From Rhizobium lentis (GTDB lineage Bacteria > Pseudomonadota > Alphaproteobacteria > Rhizobiales > Rhizobiaceae): DNA of 64,000 bases. Shown in pieces: positions 1 through 8,288 of this stretch. The notes below the pieces were generated by a model. The model ran no database searches, was not told the origin of the DNA, and saw only the letters and a program-made list of their open reading frames with translations. Each line of letters starts with the position of its first letter. Position 1 is the first letter of the stretch. The position numbers and the translations under genes are program-made. The DNA lies in assembly GCF_017352135.1 (NCBI RefSeq), contig NZ_CP071454.1, positions 1,769,501 through 1,833,500 on the forward strand, read 5' to 3'.

Positions 1-2
1 TC

Positions 3-29
3 TGGGGCCTCAACGCGCCGACTAAGTAA
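3..29 (+). CDS. 3' end of an unidentified upstream gene (partial)
   Basis: One open frame entering from the left edge reads WGLNAPTK and ends in TAA. It is followed within 20 bases by a strong hairpin, as expected for the end of a gene. Too little is visible to name the product, and other frames are possible. Confidence 0.3.
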   Translation, partial: WGLNAPTK

Positions 30-45
30 CAACGCGCTTATCGAC

Positions 46-76
46 GGGCCACGCGAAATGCCGCGTGGCCCGCATT
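46..76 (+). terminator. Rho-independent-like terminator before leuD
   Basis: A perfect 10-base inverted repeat (GGGCCACGCG / CGCGTGGCCC) with a 6-base loop is followed by a short T-rich stretch. It separates the truncated upstream gene from leuD, so leuD probably has its own promoter in bases 77-150. Confidence 0.6.
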
Positions 77-162
77 TTAGAAAGATTCTCCTTCATTTCG
101 GCGAAAAACTGGACTAGATGCAAATTCCAGAAAGTACGTTTTGCTGAAATGGAGCATGGGTC

Positions 163-771
163 ATGGATAAATTCGTGAAGCTCACGGGCGTTGCAGCGCC
201 TCTGCCGGTCGTCAACATCGACACCGACATGATCATTCCGAAGGACTATCTGAAGACCATCAAGCGCACCGGTCTCGGCAAGGGCCTCTTCGCCGAAGCC
301 CGCTACAATGAAGACGGCTCCGAAAACCCCGATTTCGTGCTGAACAAGCCGGCCTATCGCGACGCCAAGATCCTGGTCGCCGGCGACAATTTCGGCTGCG
401 GCTCCTCGCGCGAACACGCCCCCTGGGCGCTGCTCGATTTCGGCATCCGCTGCGTGATCTCCACCAGCTTTGCCGACATTTTCTACAACAATTGCTTCAA
501 GAACGGCATCCTGCCGATCAAGGTCAGCCAGGACGATCTCGACAAGCTGATGGACGACGCTGAGCGCGGCTCCAACGCGATCCTGACCGTCGATCTTGAG
601 AACCTCGAGATCACCGGTCCCGATGGCGGCTCGATCAAGTTCGATCTCGATGAATTCAAGCGCCACTGCCTGCTGAACGGCCTCGACGATATCGGCCTGA
701 CGATGGAAAAGGGCAAGGCGATCGACGAATTCGAAAAGAAGAACGCCGCTTCGCACCCTTGGGCCGCTTAA
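163..771 (+). CDS. leuD: 3-isopropylmalate dehydratase small subunit
   Basis: LeuD pairs with LeuC (not in this window) to isomerise 2-isopropylmalate to 3-isopropylmalate in leucine synthesis in the cytoplasm. The 202-residue length is normal for the family. The aconitase swivel-domain signature [15 protein letters not shown] is at about residues 76-90, and the N-terminus has the usual [21 protein letters not shown] pattern. A GGAG lies 11 bases upstream of the ATG. The gene is closed by a good terminator. leuB lies 1.2 kb downstream, separated by an opposing dehydratase gene, so the leu genes are dispersed rather than in one operon. Confidence 0.97.
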   Translation: MDKFVKLTGVAAPLPVVNIDTDMIIPKDYLKTIKRTGLGKGLFAEARYNEDGSENPDFVLNKPAYRDAKILVAGDNFGCGSSREHAPWALLDFGIRCVISTSFADIFYNNCFKNGILPIKVSQDDLDKLMDDAERGSNAILTVDLENLEITGPDGGSIKFDLDEFKRHCLLNGLDDIGLTMEKGKAIDEFEKKNAASHPWAA

Positions 772-797
772 GCCCCTTACGGAATTGTCTATCGATC

Positions 798-824
798 AAG
801 CCGGGTTCGCCCGGCTTTTTCTTT
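798..824 (+). terminator. Terminator after leuD
   Basis: AAGCCGGG, TTCG tetraloop, CCCGGCTT, then a T-rich run: a textbook intrinsic terminator 27 bases after the leuD stop. It also lies just past the 3' end of the opposing dehydratase gene. Confidence 0.85.
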
Positions 825-832
825 GGCCGAGA

Positions 833-1765
833 TCAGAGAAACTTTTCTTTCCAGAGCCTCAGCTTTTCGAGCGATACGCCGATGCCGCCGCAGACTTCGA
901 TCAGCGGATTGCTGAAGCGCTGAAGCAGCCCGGCATGCACGTCGGCAACCGCAAGGGCGGCGCCACAAGCTGGTTCAACCAGAATGCGCTGGGCATCGGC
1001 AAACTTCACGCAGGCGGCAACGGCATCGGCGTCGCTGACGACGACACTTTCGATCGGGTGCTGCTTCGGCAGACCGAAGACGTGCTGTGCTACTTGCCGG
1101 GCGCCGAGCGAATTGGCAATCGAGGTAATGGCGGGAAGGGTGATGCGCTCATTCGCCCGGAGACTGGCATTCAACGAAGCCGCGCCTTCGGTTTCGACGG
1201 CGATGACAGGCACATCGGAAAGGCCGTTTCGCTTCAGCCCCTCGACAATGCCGGCAAGCAATCCACCGCCGCCGACACTGGTGACGACGCAATCGAATTT
1301 TGCGCCCTTCGCCACCACCTCGTCGATCAGCGTGGCATGGCCATCCCACAGAAGCGGATGGTCGAAGGGATGCACATAGGTCGCCTTGCGGCGGCGGGCG
1401 AGTTCGATCGCATGGGCATTGGCTTCATCGAAAACCGAACCATGAACGAGAACATTCGCACCGGTTGCGGCAATTGTCTGCCGGACATCGGCTGCCGTCG
1501 TCTCCGGCACGACGATCGTGACCGGCACACCGAGCGCCCGGCCGGCATAAGCCGCAGCGATGCCGGCATTACCGCCGGAGGCGCAGAAAATCTCACGCGC
1601 GCCATGTTCCACCTCGTGCTGACACAGCCGGCCGACGCCGCGAAGCTTGAAGCTGCCGCAAGGCTGCAGGGCATCGAGCTTCAGCCACAGCAGCTTTCCG
1701 CTGGCGCTGTAGTCGGGCGATGTCCGAACCAAAGGCGTGTCGAGATGAAGAGGTGCGAAAGGCAT
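833..1765 (-). CDS. PLP-dependent serine/threonine dehydratase family protein
   Basis: This is a fold-type II PLP enzyme of 310 residues, the short form without a regulatory ACT domain. The Schiff-base lysine is K40 in CGSFKLRG. A phosphate/substrate loop SGGNAGIAAAYAG follows at about 63-75 and the PLP glycine loop VGGGGLLAG at about 166-174. The family deaminates L-serine or L-threonine to pyruvate or 2-oxobutyrate; threonine deamination would feed branched-chain amino acid synthesis, which fits the leuD/leuB neighbours, but substrate cannot be told from sequence. It is transcribed alone, opposite to leuD and leuB. Confidence 0.88.
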   Translation of the reverse strand: MPFAPLHLDTPLVRTSPDYSASGKLLWLKLDALQPCGSFKLRGVGRLCQHEVEHGAREIFCASGGNAGIAAAYAGRALGVPVTIVVPETTAADVRQTIAATGANVLVHGSVFDEANAHAIELARRRKATYVHPFDHPLLWDGHATLIDEVVAKGAKFDCVVTSVGGGGLLAGIVEGLKRNGLSDVPVIAVETEGAASLNASLRANERITLPAITSIANSLGARQVAQHVFGLPKQHPIESVVVSDADAVAACVKFADAQRILVEPACGAALAVADVHAGLLQRFSNPLIEVCGGIGVSLEKLRLWKEKFL

Positions 1766-1933
1766 GGCAACATCCAGCGAATAGAGGATCGGGCCTGCCG
1801 TTCTAATCCGTTTGCAGGCACAGGAGCAACTATCGTAACGGTGAGCGAAGCGTACCGATTCAGGCCTTCTCTCGCTTGAAATGCCTATTTCCGGGGTCTA
1901 AGAAGCCGCAACTTGTTTTTCCAGGAGGGTTTC

Positions 1934-3046
1934 ATGACAGCGCGCAATCTTTTCCTGCTGCCGGGTGACGGCATCGGTCCCGAGGCCATGGGCGAGGTCC
2001 GCAAGATAATCGCCTATATGAACGAGGCGATGAATGCCGGTTTCGTCACGGACGAAGGGCTGGTCGGCGGTTCAGCCTATGACGCCCACGGCGCGGCAAT
2101 CTCGGAAGCCGACATGCAGAAGGCGCTGGCCGCCGATGCCGTTCTCTTCGGCGCCGTCGGCGGCCCCAAGTGGGATAGCGTGCCCTACGACGTGCGCCCG
2201 GAAGCCGGCCTGCTTCGCCTGCGCAAGGATCTGCAGCTTTTCGCCAATCTGCGTCCCGCCATCTGCTATCCTGCCCTTGCCTCGGCTTCCTCGCTGAAGC
2301 CGGAACTGGTCGAAGGCCTTGATATCCTCATCATCCGCGAGCTGACAGGCGGTGTCTATTTCGGCGAGCCGAAGGAAATCATCGACCTCGGCAACGGCCA
2401 GAAGCGCGGCATCGACACGCAGGTCTACGATACCTACGAGATCGAACGCATCGCCGGCGTCGCCTTCGAAATGGCCCGCACCAGACAGAACCGCGTCTGC
2501 TCCATGGAAAAGCGCAATGTCATGAAGTCGGGCGTGCTCTGGAACCAGGTGGTGACCGAGACCCACAAGGCGAAATATTCCGACGTCCAGCTCGAACACA
2601 TGCTCGCCGATGCCGGCGGCATGCAGCTGGTACGCCAGCCCAAGCAGTTCGACGTTATAGTCACCGACAATCTGTTTGGCGACATGCTCTCCGACGTCGC
2701 CGCCATGCTGACCGGCTCGCTCGGCATGCTGCCGTCGGCCTCGCTCGGCGCCCCGGACGGCAAGACCGGCAAGCGCAAGGCGCTCTATGAGCCGGTGCAC
2801 GGCTCGGCTCCCGATATTGCCGGCAAGGGCATCGCCAATCCGATCGCAATGATCGCCTCCTTCGCCATGTGCCTGCGTTATTCCTTCAATCTGGTGAAGG
2901 AAGCCGACGATCTGGAAAGGGCGATCGCCAACGTGCTCGACAAGGGCATCCGCACCGGCGATATCATGGCCGACGGCTGCAGACAGGTTGGCACCGTTGA
3001 AATGGGCGATGCGATCCTTGCCGAATTCAAGGCGCTTGCAGCCTGA
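1934..3046 (+). CDS. leuB: 3-isopropylmalate dehydrogenase
   Basis: LeuB oxidatively decarboxylates 3-isopropylmalate to 2-oxoisocaproate with NAD+, the step after LeuCD. The protein is 370 residues, the normal length. It begins with the nucleotide-site pattern [12 protein letters not shown] and carries the metal/substrate signature [16 protein letters not shown] and the C-terminal [12 protein letters not shown] chose the ATG at 1934 because AGGAGGG lies six bases before it; an in-frame start at 1913 would add seven residues that overlap this ribosome site. A parS-like palindrome begins three bases after the stop. Confidence 0.97.
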   Translation: MTARNLFLLPGDGIGPEAMGEVRKIIAYMNEAMNAGFVTDEGLVGGSAYDAHGAAISEADMQKALAADAVLFGAVGGPKWDSVPYDVRPEAGLLRLRKDLQLFANLRPAICYPALASASSLKPELVEGLDILIIRELTGGVYFGEPKEIIDLGNGQKRGIDTQVYDTYEIERIAGVAFEMARTRQNRVCSMEKRNVMKSGVLWNQVVTETHKAKYSDVQLEHMLADAGGMQLVRQPKQFDVIVTDNLFGDMLSDVAAMLTGSLGMLPSASLGAPDGKTGKRKALYEPVHGSAPDIAGKGIANPIAMIASFAMCLRYSFNLVKEADDLERAIANVLDKGIRTGDIMADGCRQVGTVEMGDAILAEFKALAA

Positions 3047-3048
3047 TA

Positions 3049-3064
3049 TATTTCACGTGAAACA
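3049..3064. promoter_or_regulatory. parS-like centromere site
   Basis: TATTTCACGTGAAACA matches the ParB-binding consensus TGTTTCACGTGAAACA at 15 of 16 bases. It sits immediately after leuB, about 46 kb from the predicted origin, and is the outermost of the strong sites in this window. Confidence 0.8.
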
Positions 3065-3210
3065 GTTTCCTGCCCTTCGCATCACGCATGCGGAGGGCTC
3101 CTTCAGGGATGGATAACCCGCCGGATTCGGCCGAATTAACCAAAACGGGCTAGCCTCGGCCATAATCTCGTGTATTTTTGCGCCGGATTTCACCTGCGCA
3201 TATTTTTGAA

Positions 3211-3283
3211 GTCGGAAAACGATTTCCGTCTATGCGCCAGTTCAAAGTGAAAGAGCGCCCTACCGCACGCGCGGCGCTCGAAG
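3211..3283 (+). repeat. Degenerate RIME-like intergenic repeat (copy D)
   Basis: Two palindromic parts in the same order as copy C at 8801: first GGAAA-acga-TTTCC, then the shared block TTCAAAGTG, an AGAGCGCCCT stretch and GCGCGGCGCT. The outer TTACAG/CTGTAA arms of the second palindrome are lost. It lies in the 259-base gap between leuB and the PAP2 gene, close to where the PAP2 promoter would be. Confidence 0.5.
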
Positions 3284-3305
3284 GCTAATTCGAACGGACG
3301 ACGGA

Positions 3306-4040
3306 ATGCGGGCATTTTGGGCTTCCCTGGACAGGCGCTGGCGCCGGAGCGACGCTGCGATGCCGCCATTGCGGTGGCAGGCCTGTCTCTTCATCACGAT
3401 CAACGCCGTCATTCTTTCCATGCTGCTCTTCGATGCGCCGATCGGCGCCAGCGAACCTCCCGCGCCGGTGAAACAGATTGGCGAGCTTCTGACCGGTTTC
3501 GGCGATTCCGCCTGGCTGATCTGCACCAGCATCCTGCTCTTTTTTCAGGGCAGGGCGGGCTACAAGCTTTTGCAGTCGGCACGCGCCAAGGCGCAGGCGC
3601 TTTATGTCAGCTGGATCGGCGCCTATCTCTTCACCACGGTCGTCTTTTCCGGACTTCTCGCCAATCTCCTGAAGCGGGCGATTGGAAGGGCACGTCCCGA
3701 TCACTTCCACGATTACGGTATCTTTTCCTTCACGCCCTTTTCCGGACATGCCGCTTTCGAAAGTTTTCCCTCCGGCCATTCCACCACGGTCGGCGCCTTC
3801 TTCGCTGCCTTTGCGCTGCTGTTTCCGCGCTACCGTGTTGCCTTTATCGCATGCGCCATCTGGCTCGGCATGACACGGGTCATGGTCGGCGCCCATTATC
3901 CGAGCGACGTCATCGCCGGTCTTGCCTTCGGCGGCTGGTTCTCGCTGCTGACGGCGATCGTCTATGCCCGTTGTGGTCTGATCTTCAAACTGGCGCCGGA
4001 TGGCTGGCCGCTCGCCAAACGCCTGTTCCGCACTGCATAA
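3306..4040 (+). CDS. PAP2-family membrane phosphatase
   Basis: The 244-residue integral membrane protein has the full type 2 phosphatidic acid phosphatase signature. K123-x6-R130-P131 (KRAIGRARP) is followed by PSGH at 155-158, with catalytic H158, and then R191-x5-H197-x3-D201 (TRVMVGAHYPSD). Hydrophobic segments lie at about 25-45, 70-82, 100-122, 162-188 and 205-225. Members remove phosphate from lipids such as undecaprenyl pyrophosphate, phosphatidate or lipid A at the outer face of the inner membrane. In rhizobia the LpxE and PgpB types are known; which substrate applies here is not decided. Its stop codon lies inside RIME-like copy A. Confidence 0.85.
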   Translation: MRAFWASLDRRWRRSDAAMPPLRWQACLFITINAVILSMLLFDAPIGASEPPAPVKQIGELLTGFGDSAWLICTSILLFFQGRAGYKLLQSARAKAQALYVSWIGAYLFTTVVFSGLLANLLKRAIGRARPDHFHDYGIFSFTPFSGHAAFESFPSGHSTTVGAFFAAFALLFPRYRVAFIACAIWLGMTRVMVGAHYPSDVIAGLAFGGWFSLLTAIVYARCGLIFKLAPDGWPLAKRLFRTA

Positions 4041-4135
4041 TTCCTTAAATCAGAATCGATTTAAGGATAAATTATGCAGCCAATTTAAATGTTACAGCGT
4101 CCTTTGCGCGTCCAAAAAGACGCGCGGCACTGTAA
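4033..4135 (+). repeat. RIME-like intergenic repeat (copy A)
   Basis: A 103-base element made of two palindromes. The first (4033-4079) pairs CTGCATAATT..CTTAAATC with GATTTAAG..AATTATGCAG. The second (4092-4135) has outer arms TTACAG/CTGTAA and inner arms GCGCGTC/GACGCGC. Copy B at 33281 is the same element inverted. Size and architecture fit the Rhizobium-specific intergenic mosaic elements. The first palindrome overlaps the PAP2 stop codon. Confidence 0.8.
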
Positions 4136-4140
4136 TACGA

Positions 4141-4170
4141 AAAAGCCCGGCGCCTTGTGAGCGCCGGGCC
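4141..4170 (-). terminator. Terminator of the MFS gene
   Basis: GCCCGGCGC / GCGCCGGGC is a perfect 9-base stem with a 7-base loop. Read leftward it is followed by TTTTT (A-run at 4141-4145), 33 bases beyond the stop of the MFS gene. Confidence 0.85.
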
Positions 4171-4202
4171 GTTTCTCGAGCTTGTCAGACGCGATCGCGT
4201 CA

Positions 4203-6089
4203 TCAATCCATGGCGTGGATGTCCCTGTTCTTCGTTTCGGGCAGGAAGATCAGGCCGATCACCAGCGTGATCGCCGCGAAGACGATCGGATACCAGAGAC
4301 CGTAATAGATGTCGCCCGCGGCGGCGCTCATCGCAAAGGCCGTCGCCGGCAGCAGACCACCGAACCAGCCGTTGCCGATGTGGTAGGGCAGCGACATGCC
4401 GGTATAGCGGATACGGGTCGGGAAGAGCTCGACCAGAAGAGCTGCGATCGGGCCGTAGACCATCGTCACATAGAGGACGAGGACGAAGAGAACCGCAACC
4501 GTACCGACCCAATTGACGCGGGCGGGATCGGCGGTCATGGCGAAGCTGCCGCCATTGGCGATGTTGTAGACTGCCATGTCGGTGACGCCACTGGCCTCAT
4601 CGGCCGTCAGCAGCTTGCCTTCGACCAGCTTGGCTGCCGGCACGGTTTCCTTCTCGCCGGCGCGCACGGCATCGGCAGTGAGCGCCAGTTCCGGATTGGC
4701 GGCGATAAAGGCATCGAGCTTGGAATCCGGCACCTTGGCGACGCCGCGTTTCAGCGGATAACCGGCACTATGAAGCGCAATGTTGACGCCCTTTTCGAAG
4801 GCGGCGGTCATGCTCTTCGCCTTGTCGCCGGCCGCAAGGGCGTCGAAGCTCGTGACCGTCTGGTTACCGATCTTCACCGTTGCCGGCTGCCCGGCAGGGC
4901 CCGGCACGACGTCGTATGGCACCGAGTTTTTCGTCAGGAAGGCCGTTGCCACATCGCAGGAGCTGGTGAATTTCGCCGTGCCGGTCGGGTTGAACTGGAA
5001 CCTGCAATCCGCCGGATCGGCCGTGACCGTCGCGCGGATCGAGGCTTGTGCTTCGGCAAGCGCCGGGTTCGCCGTCCAGGTCATTGCCTTGAACAGCGGC
5101 TGATAGGTCACCGCAGCGATGAGAAGGCCGGCCATGATGATCGGCTTGCGGCCGATCTTGTCGGAGAGGCCGCCGAAGATGACGAAGAACGGCGTTCCAA
5201 GCAACAGGGCGATCGCGACCATGATGTTGGCCGATTGGAGATCCACCTTGAGAACGTTCTGCAGGAAGAACAGCGCATAGAACTGGCCGCCGTACCAGAC
5301 GACCGCTTGGCCCATGGTGGCGCCGAGAAGCGCGATGATCGCGATCTTGGCGTTCTTCCACTGGCCGAAGGCTTCGCTGAGCGGCGCTTTTGAACCCTTG
5401 CCTTCCGCCTTCATGCGTTGGAACGCGGGCGATTCGTTCATCTTCAAGCGGATCCAGACGGAAATGCCGAGCAGTACGACCGAGACCAGGAACGGAATAC
5501 GCCAGCCCCAAGCGGCAAACTGGGTCGGGCCCATCAGCGACTGAACCAGAATGATGACGATCAGCGACAGGAAGAGGCCGAGCGTCGCCGTCGTCTGAAT
5601 CCACGAGGTGAAGTAGCCGCGGCGTCCGTTCGGCGCGTGTTCGGCGACATAGGTTGCAGCGCCGCCATATTCACCGCCGAGCGCCAGGCCCTGGAGCAGC
5701 CGAAGGCCGATCAGGATGATCGGCGCCGCGATGCCGATGCTGGCCGCCCCCGGCAGGATGCCGACGAGGAAGGTCGAAAAACCCATGATCAGGATCGTCA
5801 CCAGGAAGGTGTATTTGCGTCCGACGAGATCGCCGAGACGGCCGAACACCAGCGCGCCGAAGGGCCGCACCAGGAAGCCGGCGGCAAAGGCGAGCAGCGT
5901 GAAGATGTTGCGCGTTGCCTCGGGATATTGGGTGAAGTAGGTGGCGCCGATATAAGTGGCGAGCGAGCCGTAAAGATAGAAATCGTACCATTCGAAAACG
6001 GTGCCGAGCGAAGAGGCGAAGATGACCTTCTTCTCCTCGCCGGTCATCGGACCGGCCTTCACGCCGTCGATGCTTGCGACATTTGCCAT
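4203..6089 (-). CDS. MFS transporter, metabolite:H+ symporter type, with a large periplasmic insert
   Basis: A 628-residue inner-membrane carrier of the sugar/MHS superfamily. It has the N-terminal FEWYDFYLYG motif, the loop GRLGDLVGRK, the ALGGEYGGAATYVAEHAP signature and the second GGLSDKIGRKP loop. Typical MHS proteins are 430-550 residues. The excess is a soluble segment at about 335-525 between predicted TM9 and TM10, which should face the periplasm; it contains only two cysteines, C362 and C378, that could form a disulfide. Substrate is unknown; relatives carry organic acids, proline/betaine or shikimate. It is transcribed alone. Confidence 0.88.
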   Translation of the reverse strand: MANVASIDGVKAGPMTGEEKKVIFASSLGTVFEWYDFYLYGSLATYIGATYFTQYPEATRNIFTLLAFAAGFLVRPFGALVFGRLGDLVGRKYTFLVTILIMGFSTFLVGILPGAASIGIAAPIILIGLRLLQGLALGGEYGGAATYVAEHAPNGRRGYFTSWIQTTATLGLFLSLIVIILVQSLMGPTQFAAWGWRIPFLVSVVLLGISVWIRLKMNESPAFQRMKAEGKGSKAPLSEAFGQWKNAKIAIIALLGATMGQAVVWYGGQFYALFFLQNVLKVDLQSANIMVAIALLLGTPFFVIFGGLSDKIGRKPIIMAGLLIAAVTYQPLFKAMTWTANPALAEAQASIRATVTADPADCRFQFNPTGTAKFTSSCDVATAFLTKNSVPYDVVPGPAGQPATVKIGNQTVTSFDALAAGDKAKSMTAAFEKGVNIALHSAGYPLKRGVAKVPDSKLDAFIAANPELALTADAVRAGEKETVPAAKLVEGKLLTADEASGVTDMAVYNIANGGSFAMTADPARVNWVGTVAVLFVLVLYVTMVYGPIAALLVELFPTRIRYTGMSLPYHIGNGWFGGLLPATAFAMSAAAGDIYYGLWYPIVFAAITLVIGLIFLPETKNRDIHAMD

Positions 6090-6321
6090 TGTCTGTCCTC
6101 CACAGAGTGATGAGCAACGCGCGCGACCTACTCTCCTCGAAGCATACCCCAGGTCGCGACACGCCTGACGAGAGTGTGCCAGAAAACATGGCCCGCAAAG
6201 AGAGATGCTTTGGGATTATGACTTTAGTCTAATGGCAGCGCGTTTCGTCGCCGGCATCAGACCATTGCTCCGCCTCATCAAAGCTCACATCCAGCAACGC
6301 GATTTTGGAGACGGAAGGGCT

Positions 6322-7593
6322 CTACGCCCTCAGCGCCTGCGCCGGCGATTGGCGGTAAGCGAGCACCGCCGGCAATGCGGCGAGAGTGGCGGCAAAAGCA
6401 AGCAGCACGCCCGCAAGCCCGGCATCCTCGCGGGCGAAGCCAACCGGCATGGCGATGCCGCTGGCTTGGGAGAACATGCCGGACAAGGCCAGCGCCGCGC
6501 CATAGCCGAGTGCAAATCCAAGCGCGATGCCGATGGCCACCAGGAAGAAGAACTCCAGGAAGACGATGCCGAAGATCGCGCCGCGCGGGGCGCCAAAGGC
6601 CCTGAGCGCGCCGATCTGACGGCGGCGCTGGCCGATATGGATGACCGTAACCAGCACCAGCGAGGCCGCGACGAGAGCTTGGGCGCCGGAAGCGACCGCA
6701 ACGAGGATTTGCTTGGCGTCGCCGAGCGTGGCGTAAAGATTGGTCAGCACCTCGCCGGGAAAGACGGCGATTGTATTGCCGCCGCGATAGTCCTGTCGGA
6801 GCTTATAGGCGTCGGCGATCGTTTGCGGTTTGACGAGGATGGCCGGCAGGCCTGGCGCATCCGCGGTCCAGGTCTCGTTCAGCGCGGCATCCGGATCGAG
6901 CTTCCCGTGATGATCATGCGCGTCGTGATCGGCGCCGGAATGATCGTGATCGTGTCCGGCCTCCTCGGCGCCTTCCGCATGCTCCTCCGCTTCCAGTCCG
7001 TGAATGTGCCAGACCGCCTGAATAGGAACAAGAATCGCCCGGTCCCAGCCGGTACCCGTCGGCCGGAGTCGGCCGGCGACATGATAGACGAGTTCGGTAT
7101 GGGTCTCGCCCCCTTCTTCGCCCACCCCGTGCATCGGCTTGATTTCGTCGCCGAGCGAGAGCCTGACCGCCGAGCCGATCACCGCCTCTCCCTCGCGCGC
7201 GAAAACCTGTCCGTCGGCGAAACCGCCGGACAGCTTGTTCGCCAACATGACCGTGGTGCCGACGATCGGATAGCCGGAGAAGGAATCGCCGAAGCCGATC
7301 GGCGCGGCCCAATCGACGCGTGGATCGGCGGCAAGTCTTGCCAGCACCTCGCCCGGCATCAGCGGCAGGGGCGAGGGGTGCAGGAAGACCGAGGAAAGGA
7401 CGAGTTGCGTCTCGCTGCCGCCGGCGCCGATGACGAGGTCGAATTTGTCGGCAGCGCGCGCGCTGCCGAGGCGAAGCGCCCGCTCCTGCAGGATGACGGA
7501 AACGCTGAGCGCGGTCGCAAGCGCCACCAGGAGCACGACGACCAGCGACCCGGCCCATAGGCGGCGAAGATCGGCAAGAATGAAGCGGGTCAT
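6322..7593 (-). CDS. ABC transporter permease, FtsX/MacB type, with histidine-rich periplasmic loop
   Basis: The 423-residue protein has one N-terminal membrane segment (about 14-34), a large extracytoplasmic domain, and three C-terminal segments (about 275-420), the FtsX/MacB layout. Residues 197-230 of the external domain are packed with His, Asp and Glu (for example HDHDHSGADHDAHDHHG), a likely Zn/Ni/Cu-binding stretch. It overlaps the ATPase gene by four bases and is the last gene of a three-gene operon with the thiol-containing protein at 8289. Similar sets in Pseudomonas (PA4063-PA4066) are reported as Zur-regulated, so a zinc-handling role is inferred, not shown. Confidence 0.82.
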   Translation of the reverse strand: MTRFILADLRRLWAGSLVVVLLVALATALSVSVILQERALRLGSARAADKFDLVIGAGGSETQLVLSSVFLHPSPLPLMPGEVLARLAADPRVDWAAPIGFGDSFSGYPIVGTTVMLANKLSGGFADGQVFAREGEAVIGSAVRLSLGDEIKPMHGVGEEGGETHTELVYHVAGRLRPTGTGWDRAILVPIQAVWHIHGLEAEEHAEGAEEAGHDHDHSGADHDAHDHHGKLDPDAALNETWTADAPGLPAILVKPQTIADAYKLRQDYRGGNTIAVFPGEVLTNLYATLGDAKQILVAVASGAQALVAASLVLVTVIHIGQRRRQIGALRAFGAPRGAIFGIVFLEFFFLVAIGIALGFALGYGAALALSGMFSQASGIAMPVGFAREDAGLAGVLLAFAATLAALPAVLAYRQSPAQALRA

Positions 7594-8282
7594 GCAGCTT
7601 CCCCGGCCGCAGCGCCGGAATCTTCACGGATCCGGCCGGAATCGAAGGTGATGCGTCGGTCGAGGCGGCCGGCGAGACGCTGATCGTGCGAGACGACGAT
7701 CAGCGTGCTGCCCTCGGCAATGGCAAGATCGAGAATGAGATCGCCGACGGCCTCGCCGCTCTCGGCATCGAGGCTTGCGGTCGGCTCGTCGGCGATGATG
7801 ACGCCAGGCTTGCGCAGCAGCGCGCGAGCGATCGCCACGCGCTGCATTTCGCCGCGCGACATGGTTTCGATACTCTGGCCGGGACGGGAAAGGCCGACCG
7901 TACTCAAAAGCCCGTGCGCCCGCTCGATGACGCCAGCCGTTGCCGCACCGGCAAGCCGCGCGGGCAGAAGTACGTTTTCCAGTGCCGACAGGCCGGGGAA
8001 CAGGTGAAACTCCTGCATGACCAGGCCGATATTGGCAGCGCGGAACCGGTCGCGCCGGCTTTCGGAAAAATCCGCTATATCCTCACCGTTCCAGCGGATG
8101 CGACCCTGCCGCGGCCGCTCCAGCCCGGTCACCATATTGACGAAGGTGCTCTTGCCGGAGCCGGACGCCCCTGTAATGGCGACCCTGCTGCCGGGGCCGA
8201 TCGACAGGCGGTCGATCGCCAGCGCCGGCGAGGAGAGGCCGGGGAAGGTGACATCAAGGTTTTCGATATCGAGAGCAAGCAT
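7590..8282 (-). CDS. ABC transporter ATP-binding protein (LolD/MacB-like)
   Basis: A 230-residue cytoplasmic nucleotide-binding subunit. Walker A is GASGSGKST at about residues 38-46, the Q-loop region reads GLVMQEFHLFPGLSALEN, the signature motif is a slightly unusual MSRGEMQR rather than LSGGQ, Walker B is GVIIADEPTASLD, and the switch histidine is in VSHD. It energises the FtsX-type permease encoded immediately downstream (ATGA overlap). Proteins of this class usually drive mechanical work on periplasmic substrates or lipoproteins rather than plain import. Confidence 0.9.
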   Translation of the reverse strand: MLALDIENLDVTFPGLSSPALAIDRLSIGPGSRVAITGASGSGKSTFVNMVTGLERPRQGRIRWNGEDIADFSESRRDRFRAANIGLVMQEFHLFPGLSALENVLLPARLAGAATAGVIERAHGLLSTVGLSRPGQSIETMSRGEMQRVAIARALLRKPGVIIADEPTASLDAESGEAVGDLILDLAIAEGSTLIVVSHDQRLAGRLDRRITFDSGRIREDSGAAAGEAA

Positions 8283-8288
8283 ATCTGT

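Noticed and set aside
4182..5393. Long open frame opposite the MFS gene
   Set aside because: Composition (Arg, Asp and Gly-rich, no family features) is that of a high-GC antisense shadow; the leftward frame is a clear transporter.
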